NCBI GenBank assembly: GCA_002682825.1
Contig: NOKP01000007.1
Span: 496,001-560,000 of the forward strand
Direction: 5' to 3'
Source of the DNA: Neonectria sp. B-13
Taxonomy: Eukaryota; Ascomycota; Sordariomycetes; Hypocreales; Nectriaceae
DNA length: 64,000 nucleotides
Below the pieces are notes generated by a model. That model made no database searches and was not told where the DNA came from. It saw only the letters and a program-made list of their open reading frames with translations. The position numbers were made by a program, and so were the translations under genes. How positions within the stretch are numbered: position 1 is the first letter of the stretch; each line of letters starts with the position of its first letter. Shown here one piece after another: positions 22,901 through 33,933 of the stretch.

Positions 22901-25303
22901 CGGCACAAGTGGAATTGTTCTATGAATTGTTCTATGGAACCCACTTGGTTCATTGATTCGCTTTACTTGTATTTCAATTGTGAAGTCTTTGGCATTTCGA
23001 CATAGGAGATAACACGTCTTGTCAAGCCCCGAGCCCCATCCTTGCCTTGGAAAGCCCAATCAATACGCTGTGCCACGGTCAAGGGCCTGAGTATTTCTCC
23101 GGGACCTCAATCTCCTCCTGCAGTAGTCCGAGTATTTCGAGACAGCCTCATCGATTGATGACCGGCGTTGCAGGCTTACGGAGAGTAATCATGGCGAGAC
23201 GTTGTGGTCAGAGGAGACGACGCCAATACGAATGCAACTGGCGGTGAGCCTGTGAGGGAACGAGAATCCAGGATGATGCTTCCGCCAACTCCAGTTTTCC
23301 GTTCCGTGCTGTCCCCAGCCAAATTAACGGGCATGCATCCATCGCCCGATTCCCCCTCCCCCGTGACATATCAGCAGCGCCCGATTCTCCCACAAGTCCC
23401 AACCAAGAACTTGGACACAGCCTCTCAGGGTTCGCCTGTTCGCAGCCACGGTGGAGAATTCGTCCGGCTAAGACAGCCAATCCGTTGTCCATACGCAGGA
23501 CGCCGTCCGTAGTTCAGAGCTCGTTGGGCACCGGCAGTACTGCTACCGACCCTGTCCATGGCAAGCCCCTTCGGAATGCACATCTATACGCTTATCATTA
23601 GAGCGCTGTGGCCCATGGACCATGGGATTGGGTCAGTAACGATGAGATGCGATGCTGCAAATGCGGGCTGGCTGCGCGTTTTCAGTAACCTCTCAGCTGG
23701 ACTGCGACGGGCCAATCAGAGACCACCAAACCCTAAATACAAAAGCGCGACCCAACGCGCGACGACGCGACAACTGGCGAAATCGTTTGTTTTCTTTCGC
23801 TTCGCCGCCCCAGTTGAGTTGTGAGTCCCGCATTCCGAATCCGCAGGGATCTGCAACCTGATAACAGATGCAAACCATACTGCACTGGCACTGCACTGGT
23901 ACTGCACAACACTGCATTGGAGATCCACCGCCGTGATCTCCGTAATGCAAGGCTCAAGCTGGGTTTGGCCGGGTTATTCTGCACGACAGAGCCAAGCCGC
24001 ACATTTCACTTACAAGACACGCACTCCCCCTGCCAATGCTGACTGCTGCCCTGCCCAAGGTTCGGCTCCCCACCGTACAAGGGTGGCCGAAACAACCGAC
24101 GGTCCTCTGTCTCACATTCTCACATCGCGAACCTCTAAATGACGGCGCCACGGCTCTCAGATGAGCGAGCGCCGTTAGACGGCTCTTGTCAACGTCGCTT
24201 GGAGCACGCGATGGCCTTTCCACGTCATCTCTGGCGCCGACAATAGCCTCTCCACTTGGCGGCGTATCGTCTCAACGCTACCGGTAGCTTGGTCCAGGCC
24301 GGGACGACGTACGAAGTATCGACGGCCAAACTTGGCAAGAGGGAGCTATCTCCGGTCTAGATTTCCAATCAACTGTCAACAAAGGACCCCGAGGCCAGCT
24401 CGAGGATTGCTTAGTTGCTTGGGTACCTAACTAGCTACCAATTGGCAGTTCCTCGCCTACGTAGTGAGGATTTGACTTTCCGTAAGACATCGCTGGTCTC
24501 GTATCTTGGCTTGCATGCTCCAGCCTCCGGCCTCCAGCCTCCAGGCGTACGGGCGGACGGGCGGAGCCACGCCGCCTCGTCATGCATCGCTATGTTCACA
24601 TTGTCGGTAGCTGCATGAGACAGGCAGAGGTCGTTTCCCAGACATCTGTCGTAACCATTGACCAAATCTTTCGCCTGGCGATCATGATCAGCAAGTTTTT
24701 CTGCGGGGAAATATGGGACACCTATTTCCTTGTGACTAGTCTAGGTCCCAGCCAAGGAGCCTCAAACTGCCGAGTTGCCACCATGGACAAAAAAAGCCAT
24801 GCGAGGGGGCGTTCTTGGTGCTTGGTGGTGACCTCGCTAGCTGCTGAAGCAGCAAATAGTTCCAAACGTGGACCTGTGGAATCCCGACAAGCATCCCATG
24901 GCATTTAAGTTTAGGGCTATCACCAGAAAAGCAGCTCATCCATTGCGTCAGCTACGGTCCGTGAGCACTACGCAAGTTGATCGGCGTCCTCAGATCCCGT
25001 CAACAGCGGTTGCGCGGGTAAAGACGGCGGGTGGGAATTGGATAGATTGGGTAATTGACATCTTCGCATGTTGGTAGGCTGGCGTTAATACATCATATAC
25101 ATATCCTGGCTGGCCCCCTTGCCTCTGTATCGAATAGCTGACGCTGGGTGCTGGATCCGGAGTATTTGCTGACCGCAGGGCACGTTATGACGGCGAGGAA
25201 ATTTCCTGATCCGAAACCCACTCGGACGGTTCCAGTGGCAAATGACTGGTTCGAATCTGTGCGGCTGATCTTGTTTTTTTGTCGATGGATATGTCCCCTC
25301 TGG

Positions 25304-25332
25304 GTCTTGCGTCTTGCGTCTTGCGTCTTTGC
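25304..25332 (+). repeat. Heptanucleotide tandem repeat (GTCTTGC)n
   Basis: Three exact copies of GTCTTGC followed by a copy with one extra T. Non-coding context inside the 8.1-kb gene-free block. Confidence 0.85.
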
Positions 25333-25570
25333 GTCGCAGGAGCTGCTGCATGGACCAAGGAATGACCCGGCACAGAGACGTCCCGAGAATGGAGAGAGGG
25401 CATCCCCCCGCCGCTTTTGTGGCTGCCTTGTTTCAGTCCGCCTTGAACCAGACCCTTCGTCGCCGTCCATTCGTATAGGTTCCGGTGCTAAGTGCCGCGG
25501 GTTCATGCCGCAGAAACCGGTTCGTGGAGGAGGTCCCATCCCTGGAACCTATCCCCAATGCACTATCTAT

Positions 25571-25599
25571 GGCCTCAAAATTTCTGGAAAATTTAGGCC
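25571..25599. repeat. Imperfect inverted repeat
   Basis: Left arm GGCCTCAAAATTT (25571-25583) and right arm AAAATTTAGGCC (25588-25599) pair with one extra base in the left arm around a 4-nt spacer. It is followed directly by an AT-rich segment to about 25690. It could be a hairpin or the edge of an old element; neither can be shown from one copy. Confidence 0.5.
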
Positions 25600-26799
25600 C
25601 TCAACAATAATATAATTAAGTATGGTTAGGAGAAGGTATATCTCTTTAGCTAAGGGATGTTGGTAAACTTAGGGGTTTAGGTATGTATTTTGTTCGTGCC
25701 CCTAATAAGACTCCCTGGAAATCGATCGTGCCGCCCAGCCTTGTTTGGACAGGATCCTGGAGCCGGGGCTCTCGGAGGTGGGCACCCCCCTGGACACGAG
25801 GAGATCTCCGACTGCTCGCCGCTGCGCAGTTAGCGTACAGGCAGTTAACTAGACTTGCAAATTGCCGACTGGATCATCTGAATGGTGCCCGCCTCGGAAT
25901 CGTCGACCATCTCCAAGAAAATCCGACCCCACTGGGATGCGCAAGCGCCTCGTCGGATCTTGATCAAAAGTCGTAGACTAGACGATGCTGGAGACCCATG
26001 ACTTCCGGGCGAGCCTGCGAGTGCGAGGTGCCGCCTTGGAATTCCGCGTGGGCGTTTCAACGGACCCTGCCGTGGCTACTCGGACAGGGGCAGGAATCCT
26101 CACGGCTGCTGCAGTCTTGGTACACCGGGGAGAGGAGCCTGGCAACTGGCCAGACATTGCTTTTGCCATTGCTTACGAAGTACGAAGTACAGGAGCCGAG
26201 GAACAGGCTCAGCAACGCTGCAAATGCAAGGGAGTGAGACACACGTGCGCCCTGTTTCTGGAACGAACGGCCCTTTCTGCTAATTTACTACTCGGCACAA
26301 GCGATCAGCGTCTGGGTCCATTAAAAGGTGGTGAATATACTACGTGAACGGGGCCGGTGAGACCATTTACGAGCAACCAGAGACACAATGCTGCGTGTTT
26401 CCGAAACACTGCACAGCATGTGGCCTGCCGGGCATAACTGGCCATGCTCTTGTGCCTGACCGTGTTCCCAGAGCTTCTATTAGTCTGAGTCAGAGACATT
26501 GACGACTGAGAGCACTCTCTTTGCTATTGCTCTCCCTGCTCAACTTTGTCCCGCTCCCGCTACACACATGCGTTGATTGGTGGGTACACGATGCAAGAGT
26601 TGCGCAACTGTTGCCAACAAAGAATGGAGCCTCCGGACGGCTACCAAGCCGGTATCCCTTGCGCCGCCCGCTTGCTATATGGCCCCGTAATAATTGAGAA
26701 GTCAGTTGCACCGTGACACGGTTGTACAATGTTTGTTTCTTGAATTACCTCCACTGCAAAAGTTGACAGAAAAGGCGAGCTGCTATTTGGTCTTTCAAT

Positions 26800-26822
26800 G
26801 TTGTTGTGTTGTTGTGTTGTTG
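26800..26822 (+). repeat. (GTTGTGTT)-type microsatellite
   Basis: Short GT/TG-rich tandem run, alternating GTTGT and GTGTT units, in non-coding DNA. Confidence 0.6.
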
Positions 26823-27229
26823 GCCGGCTCTCCAGCGGCCGTCCGCTAGAAAGCGGGGCGCGTGTCCACCCATCAAGGATGCATAAAGTACCAAGGAGGA
26901 AGTGTGGAGTTGCTGGACGAAGCAAGCTGAAAGGTCGTATCTCATGGCGCAATACGGATACTGGTACCGAGTACTTCATCAACAAGGCCTCTCTGGTGGC
27001 CTTGTTGACGTTTCGCCGTTTCCTTTGGGAATCAAAACAGAAACACACTCTCTTACAAGTAAACACACACACGGGAAGGAGGCCCGTTCGGGGACCCTAG
27101 CGTGACATCTGGGAACTCAACGCAACGAGGAGAAGAAGCGTAACGTGGAGCTACAGTTGTGTTAGTCAGTACGTGGGCGGGTGGTGGGTGACAATTGTGT
27201 GCTGTCAGATAGGTCTCACAAGCTGTGCA

Positions 27230-27460
27230 ATACAGATGCAAGATATAAAGATTGATAGAAGCACAACCCCCTTTTTGAGACACAACAGCTTGTGCTTGGG
27301 CGGTAGTATACGTTTATCGTTGGGATCTGATTTTTCTTCAAACTCTCCCCTATTATTATGCGGGTTACGCCCCCAAAAAGGCGTAGGGCTATATCATGTA
27401 CATGTTATGCTCGGCGACTTATAATACTCATCAAAATTCATCATGGCCAAGACCACGTTA
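27230..27460. other. AT-rich island with short hairpin
   Basis: A/T-rich non-coding stretch. TACGCC at 27366-27371 and GGCGTA at 27380-27385 can pair as a 6-bp stem with an 8-nt loop. No gene is visible. Confidence 0.3.
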
Positions 27461-29230
27461 TGATAAACATGCCTGGTAGACGAGCTCCCCAATGGCCACA
27501 CCCGCACCCCTTGGAGGCTGTTGTGTTACCACTCGGCCGGAGATGGCTTGGTGGCATGCACGTACTTCGTACAAGTTGGGTGATGCAGATGGGATGGGAT
27601 TGCATCACCCAACGCCGGGTCAATGGCCAGATTTTGGGGCACGAGATCTGCTCTGGCCGGCGTCATCATCCCTCATTGGGAGTTGGGGGGTCGCAACGTT
27701 GACATGGCTGCAGCAGCCGCACGGGACGGGTGACACGACAACGACGCAGGCATCTTCTGAAGCCTGAAAAGCAAACTCGGGCGGCGGTTTTACATTGCTG
27801 CGTTGCGCAAGCAACGGAACAGGGCTCTCTTCTCGGTCAACCGCTGGAAGGGGTCTCTGGTGTGCTCTGAGCCACCCGGAAGGGAACCTCTCTGCCCGTC
27901 CGCGTCCGTTCGAGGGCCCCCGTCAGGCGTCGTCCTCGCCGTCGTCCTCGCCTCTTGGACCCCGGGGAAGTCAAAATGACGGCCTGGGAGAAGAAGGGGG
28001 GGAAAGGACGCGGAGGGGAAGGGGACCGATGGGGTGCTGTAAGGAACGGGATCCTGCACCTCGCCTGACATGGCTCCGTACGGCTCTGCCCGTCGAGCTG
28101 TCGACATTTCGTCAGCTCCCCCAGCTCCTGCAGCGAACGCCCATCCATCGGATTCGCCTCCCCGCGGATTTGTTCCTACCAACCAGCAAATGCTCTCTCT
28201 TCCCATGCTGACTTGTACCACCGCAGCACAGAAATGCCGCTGTAGGCATAGCCCAAGATGCAATCCCGGGGCAGCCCAGGAGGCCCCGGTGAAGTGTCCC
28301 GCTCCGAGTGTCCAGGGGCCGGGGGGGGGAGTGGGTGAGAGTGACGAGAAAGCGTCTGGGCAGGATGGACGGAGGACGGAATACTTTGGGCCCAGGACTC
28401 ACCGGATCAAGTACTATGTATGAATTGTGCGTCTGTGCCCGCACCCGTGTGCCGTGCAATGATGCATGAGAGGGTCATGGCAAATCGAAAGGTGGTTTTG
28501 CGCGCAGGCGCTAAATCCCAGATGGAACTGGGCTCACTCTAAAGTCTGCAATTCTTGGAAAGTAGTAACTTTTTCATCCCTTCGATATCGACTGGGTCTG
28601 CCCGGTCTCGCCTCAGGAGGGTCGGATGTGAGGAGCGCGACTACAGCGAGAACCACAGGCGGACAGGCACCGAGGGCGAGAAGCGCCGAAATCTCGAGCC
28701 TCACATGCGGTGGTCTTGTCTCCTATCCGTCTGCATACGGCCAGCAGGAAATCAATTTAAAAAGTTTTATTTAGGGTTATTTTTGCCGCGCGCCGAACAC
28801 AATGCGCACCTCACTACTGTACTTATTATGTAGGTACCGGCGCCAGATGTCGCTTCGCTGTCACTCAAATTCAACTGATTGCTGCCGTCCACTCGATCTA
28901 GAAGCTTCAATTTCTCGTGCTGCTGAGACGGGCCAGCCCCGGGCTACGCACGCCCAATCATGCCCCAGGTACTCAGTACGTTTCGGCGTCGAGCCTGCTG
29001 TGGGCTGCTGTAGGCGCAGCGCCGCAAGCCCACACCTCACCACGCAGGGCCACAGGCTCACACCTGAGCGTTGTTTTGGTCGCTCGCTACGGGCCCGCAG
29101 CGGCGCTAGACATTCAGTGGCTCCGCCCGCTAATATGGGCAAAGACGCTCACGCAAGCCCTGGACCCCGCCGTCTCGGCGCCCCGGGGGTCGCTAGGTGT
29201 GCCCGTACGGAGTAGGGACGGTCCAGTACC

Positions 29231-29253
29231 TTGCTGCTTGCTTGCTTGCTGCT
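29231..29253 (+). repeat. (CTTG)n microsatellite
   Basis: Run of TTGCTGCTTGCTTGCTTGCT in non-coding DNA upstream of the gene at 30254. Confidence 0.6.
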
Positions 29254-30253
29254 ATAGTGCAACGGCCTGGGGGTAAATAGAATTGTAGACGGACGCTGGC
29301 CCGCTGAAGCCCTGGGGGGCCCTGGCTCGTGGGCTTGATGCCCATCCCTGCATAGACGATCCGTCCTCGCCCAAATCTCACCTGCAATCTCCAGGTCGCA
29401 GGCCGTTGGTGCTTTGGTCCGCGAGTGCCTTATTTGGGTGGATTGGATGTTGCGGGTGCCGCTTCCTGCTGCAGTCGTCTGTGGCCCCGTGTGGTTCTGT
29501 GCCTGGTCTGTGGTTTGGTCTCCATGCTCCATGCGTCTCTCTCGACTACGTAGTGGTCCTCCTTGCTTCCGTTTTGCTTGCGCTTGGTTCCTCGCAGCTG
29601 GTTTTCCATCCACGGCCAGTCAACTCACCCTCAACCAACAAGGGCCAGGGGGACCAGAGAGAGAGCAAGCAGCCAAGAAAAAAGAGGAAGAGAGATCGCA
29701 AACCGTCTTTCTTCCTTCTCCTTCGTCTTCTCTGATCCGGATCCTGCCCCTCTCTCGCCCCGTTCGCTCGCACACGTCTCCCAACGGCATTTCCGTGGCG
29801 GCGGCTTCAGATCTCCATCACGCGGCTACTTCACCTTGAACCGGCGCGTCCTTCGTCCCCCCCACCGCGCCCTCGTTTTCACCCTCCCTCGGCATCGTCG
29901 TCACTCATCCCTCCCGAGAGAAACCCAAGGGAGCACCGCACCCACCATCGCGTAGCCTCTCCCGCCGAGTCGTGGACTTGTTTGTTTGTCGCCCTCGTCT
30001 CGCCTCGCCTCTCCTCGCCCTTCTCCTGTCCCGTTGCTGTTCCGGATTCCTGGGGTATTTCTGGGTGTGGTTGCATCGTTACAACACCTCCCTCCTTCGA
30101 CACTTGGGCTACACACGCCAACACAAGCAACTCAATCAACCCGTCCATGGCTTGACGATGCGCATTCCGTCCGTATCCAGAATCACCGTTACCCTCCCCT
30201 AGAATGCTAGCCGCTGCCTTCTCTCTCGCCTGAGTTGAGAGTGCCTCGCAATC

Positions 30254-33200
30254 ATGCAGGCCGTTCCGAGTGTAAGTTTGTTGAACCTTCCCCGATTTGT
30301 CTTGCCCATCCATCCCGCAATCAATGGCACATGGCCCATAGCCCATAGCCCATAGTCAGTCAACGCCAAATCTGGGCACGCTCCCAACCAACCCACCACC
30401 CAACCATCACCAACCTCCATATCGAATCCCCTTGGTCTGGCAAAATAGACTTTCCCCGTCTCATCCCTCCCTTCGACGCCTCCCAAACCCTCTTCGTGGC
30501 TGGTGTCCCAGCTTTCCCTTTGCAGCAATTGTTGACCTAGTTTGCCTTTCTCTAGCTTGTGGGAACGGGCACTGCCATTGCTGCAGCAGCCAGCGGTTTG
30601 GTCTTCGGTCAACCCACCGAACCAAGCTCTGCCTCTCCCTCGCTCCGACCTGCGACCCGTAGCAGACGACCCTCAACCGATCGCGACCCTACCTTTCGGC
30701 CTCGAGCGACAAACTTCCTGTTTTCACGGCCCGCTACGAGTACCGCGTCGAACACACACGGCTCTCAGTATCACACACTCCCGCGGCCCTCGACGGCCTC
30801 AAGACCTCCTCTCTCCCGCTACCAGAGGCCGCCCCAACCTCTAGCCCAACCCACGCCCCCCAAAGTCAGCAGCAGGAAGTCATCTTTTAGGCGACCAGAG
30901 TCGCCTGCACCTATCGCCGAGTCTAGAGACTCAATCTCCTCCAACGGATCGTGGATAAGGCGCCTGTCCCTTCGCCCATTATCTCGTCACGAAAGCCCCA
31001 GATCCAGCATCGGCCCCGACAACCCGTCAATATTCTCCCACGGCTCCTCTGCCCCGATACTCCCATCCGGCCCGACTGCGCCTTCTCTACCCCCGAACAA
31101 ACTGGTCAAGCGATCGACGTCAACTCAATACAACGAAGAAAACGTCGTCACAAGCCGACGATCAAAGTCGCATTTACCAACTCTTCGACGACCCGCCACC
31201 AGTCATCAGCGCTCCGCGACGCTCCAGAAATTCCAGGTTGACTCAACTGTGTCGACCCCGACGGAGCCTCACAAATTCTCATTCGGCGATCAATCCCGAC
31301 CCCACGAGTTCCTTGCTCCATCCCCGATCGCCACCCCGGTACGATCTACCACGAGAAGTGGATGGACTTCTTTTTTCCACACCAAGACGTCCAGTGTGAG
31401 TTCACGAGCAAGTCCTGGTCGTTTTGGCGACCTCAGTCCGCATGCTCGAGTTGTATACTCGAAGCGCATCTGCGTTGGCGACGACGATCATCGCAACCGA
31501 GCCCACCTCGTTAAACCAAGAATGGTCTCAAGCGGCTCGGCGCCGCCGAGATTGTTACCCGCCGCAGATATTCACGAAACCCCTCTACCGATTCTGCCGG
31601 CTGAATTAACACCATCACCTGAAGGCACACCCTCCAGAGTACCACGGAAGTCCATTTCGATGCCTTTCACGTCAGCAGGCAATTGGGTGTCTAGGACCTC
31701 GGGCAGTATCCGCCGCCCCAAGCGAGGCGCTGAGCACAGAGTCGGAAATAAGCGACATGTGTCAGAACCACTCACTGGCGCGCAGCCCGGCGCAGAACCT
31801 CTAGCCAATCCGACGCTAGAATTGGCCATCTCCCCAGCATCGCCTGGTCGGCAGGGGTTGGGGCTTGGTTCTTCAGCTACCATCTCGTCACTGCGAACGC
31901 GTAAAAGGAACTCATCGTCACCGATCCCCCCGCTTTCAAGGCTTGCAAGTTTCCATGTGGATGCGTCACGATTAGGGTCTTCCAGCGGGGTGCCCACCCA
32001 TCAGCATCAGCACCTGTACCAGCATCAGCACCTGCACCAAATTCGGCCTAACCAACCCTCTGGAAGTTCGACCAGTTCCGCTGCCATGTCGCAACTCAGG
32101 GCACCACAGCACGACAGGACTTCGACGATGGAAAGCTCCGAGGACACTCGGGACTGTACGTCGGGCGACGACGACGATACAGACTTCAAGAGTGACACCA
32201 TGTTTGACTCTTTGCGGACGGTCGCATCCGGCCGCGCACGAGCGGTTGAGACGCCCCTGGAATCTATGTATGACGAATCGCCTCCCAGCACCGCCGGCAA
32301 CGGCAAGACGAAACGCCTCTCCATTCAGGAAATACTTGGTAGAACCTGGGACGAGGACGATAAGATTATGGAGGAGGATGAGAGCGCTCCCACGCCAGTT
32401 CGCACAGTCCACCGGAACGAGGCTAGCTTCGCCCACCGAGATATGTCTGGGCCCCGTTTCAGGCTCGACTCCTCACCCCGTGATGTTTCAACCTCCACCA
32501 AGGACTTCACTCGCTTATCTTTGGATGACGATTTTGAAGAAGACTGGGCAAGGGACGACGATTTCCCTTGTAACCCTCTTTCACCTCCCTCAAAGGGGAA
32601 CTCATTGAATTCAAGAAGAATCAACCCCAACGTGCGACTCGCTCTCGCTAACATCAGCGGCAACGGGTCACTTGACATCAACAGCAACGACACTCATAGC
32701 GAGCGACCGCTAAGTAATCTCTTCGATTGGAGCGAGCCTGCGACGCACGACAAATACGATTTGACCGGAGGACGATCTCCACGCCCAAAGACTGCATACG
32801 CCAAGCAAGAGATGGACTCTAGAGGAGGCCGCTCAGCCATCCGCAAAGGGCCCACGCCTACCCATGTGCGCAGCCAAAGCGTCCCCGTAGTTCATGATTC
32901 CCCAGATGACCCGAAAACCGCCGGAGCCAAGTATGGCACGTGGGGCATGGGGACTAAGACAGTTAGCGAGGACTGGGATGACGATTTCGAGTTTGGCGGT
33001 AGTAGCATGGGCAATAGCGACAAAGATGACAAGATGTTCGCAGTTCCAGAGTCGATCCGAGCCACGCAGCCAAGCGTCAAAGCCCATTCGGGGCACATCC
33101 GAGAATTCTCTCTCCTCGTCAACGACCTGAAACGCCTTTGTCGCCATGGCCGGGATATGGACATGCTCGACGGATCACAAAGAGGCTTATGGAAGGAGGC

Positions 33201-33933
33201 AGAGGGCATTATTGCTCTGGCATCTCCTGATGAGGATTCGGTAGAGGAAGAAGAGGACCAGAAGTCGACGTCGTCGATTAACTTTGATGCCTTTGACATT
33301 GACGAACGCTTTGGCGACGACGGATTCGACGCGCATTCCATGAACCGACTCGATGCCGCTTTTGACGGTCGCGAACCCGCAATGTCCAGAACTGCCGTGG
33401 TACGGGAGCGACATTCCCCTAGGCGACGATCCGTCTTCTCCCCCGAAGATGACATATTTGGCAACTGGTCATTAGCCGATGCAACCCATGGGTCAAATCG
33501 GTCAAGCCGCCCTAGAACGCCAGAAAATCGATACCACAAAGCTACTGACGTGTCCGGAGTTGTGCGTTCGGTCATGGAAGCCATGCAACATCGCTCGCAG
33601 CCTGACCAAATACCCCACGACGATGGCAAGGTGCACTTTGACACCAACAGCCTCAAGGCCTTGGTCAAGAGGGCAGGGGATTTACGGGACGCCTTGTCAG
33701 ATATTATCCGTCGGGCGGACCAGATTACACAGAGTCCTGTGCGAACACCCCGGCACGAACGCCAACTCGAATCGAGTCCCGCCTTTACTCGAGTATTCGA
33801 CGACCCGGGCTCGAGCCCACCGCGACGAGTGGTTAGGAACCGGGGAAATACCTCTCTCATGGAGGGCACGTCGACAGAGAACTCGCCCTCCTCCAGCCTG
33901 CCCCAACGGATGCAGATGATGACAGTCAGCTGA
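30254..33933 (+). CDS. Serine-rich low-complexity protein, 1131 aa; possible Byr4/Bfa1-type cytokinesis regulator
   Basis: Exon 1 (30254-30271) encodes only MQAVPS, followed by a 284-nt intron and exon 2 at 30556-33933. The join gives MQAVPSLVGTGTAIAAAASG with no in-frame ATG near the start of exon 2, which is why the tiny first exon is needed. Most of the protein is disordered, rich in Ser, Arg and Pro (many RRPS/SRxS motifs that look like AGC-kinase or 14-3-3 sites), with a His/Gln stretch at about 580-600. Two acidic Trp motifs stand out, DDDFEEDWARDDDF and SEDWDDDFEF. A compact helical block lies near residues 855-900 (FSLLVNDLKRLCRHGRDMDM, LWKEAEGIIALASPDEDS) and another near 1030-1075 (LKALVKRAGDLRDALSDIIR). 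The W-acidic motifs plus the LW.EA.GII.LA block remind me of Byr4/Bfa1 septation-network GAP partners, but this is a weak recollection, not a demonstrated match. Confidence 0.8.

Larger units (their letters stand above)
22105..30253. other. 8.1-kb gene-free region
   Basis: I find no protein in six frames that I can support; the ORFs of 60-160 codons overlap each other on both strands and lack domains. The first few hundred bases are the gcn20 promoter. AT-rich islands occur at about 22540-22900, 25600-25690 and 27230-27460, an imperfect inverted repeat at 25571-25599, and short tandem repeats at 25304-25332, 26800-26822 and 29231-29253. About 29550-30250 is pyrimidine-rich and likely promoter plus 5' leader of the gene starting at 30254. 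No transposase or reverse transcriptase remnant was recognised, and no convincing tRNA. Confidence 0.5.

Noticed and set aside
25240..25262. GGTTCGAATC-like sequence suggesting a tRNA T-loop
   Set aside because: The flanking five bases on each side do not pair as a T-stem and no acceptor or anticodon stem is found upstream.
25148..25615. Plus-strand ORF of 155 codons in the 8.1-kb gene-free block
   Set aside because: Spans a heptanucleotide repeat and has overlapping antisense ORFs; no domain.
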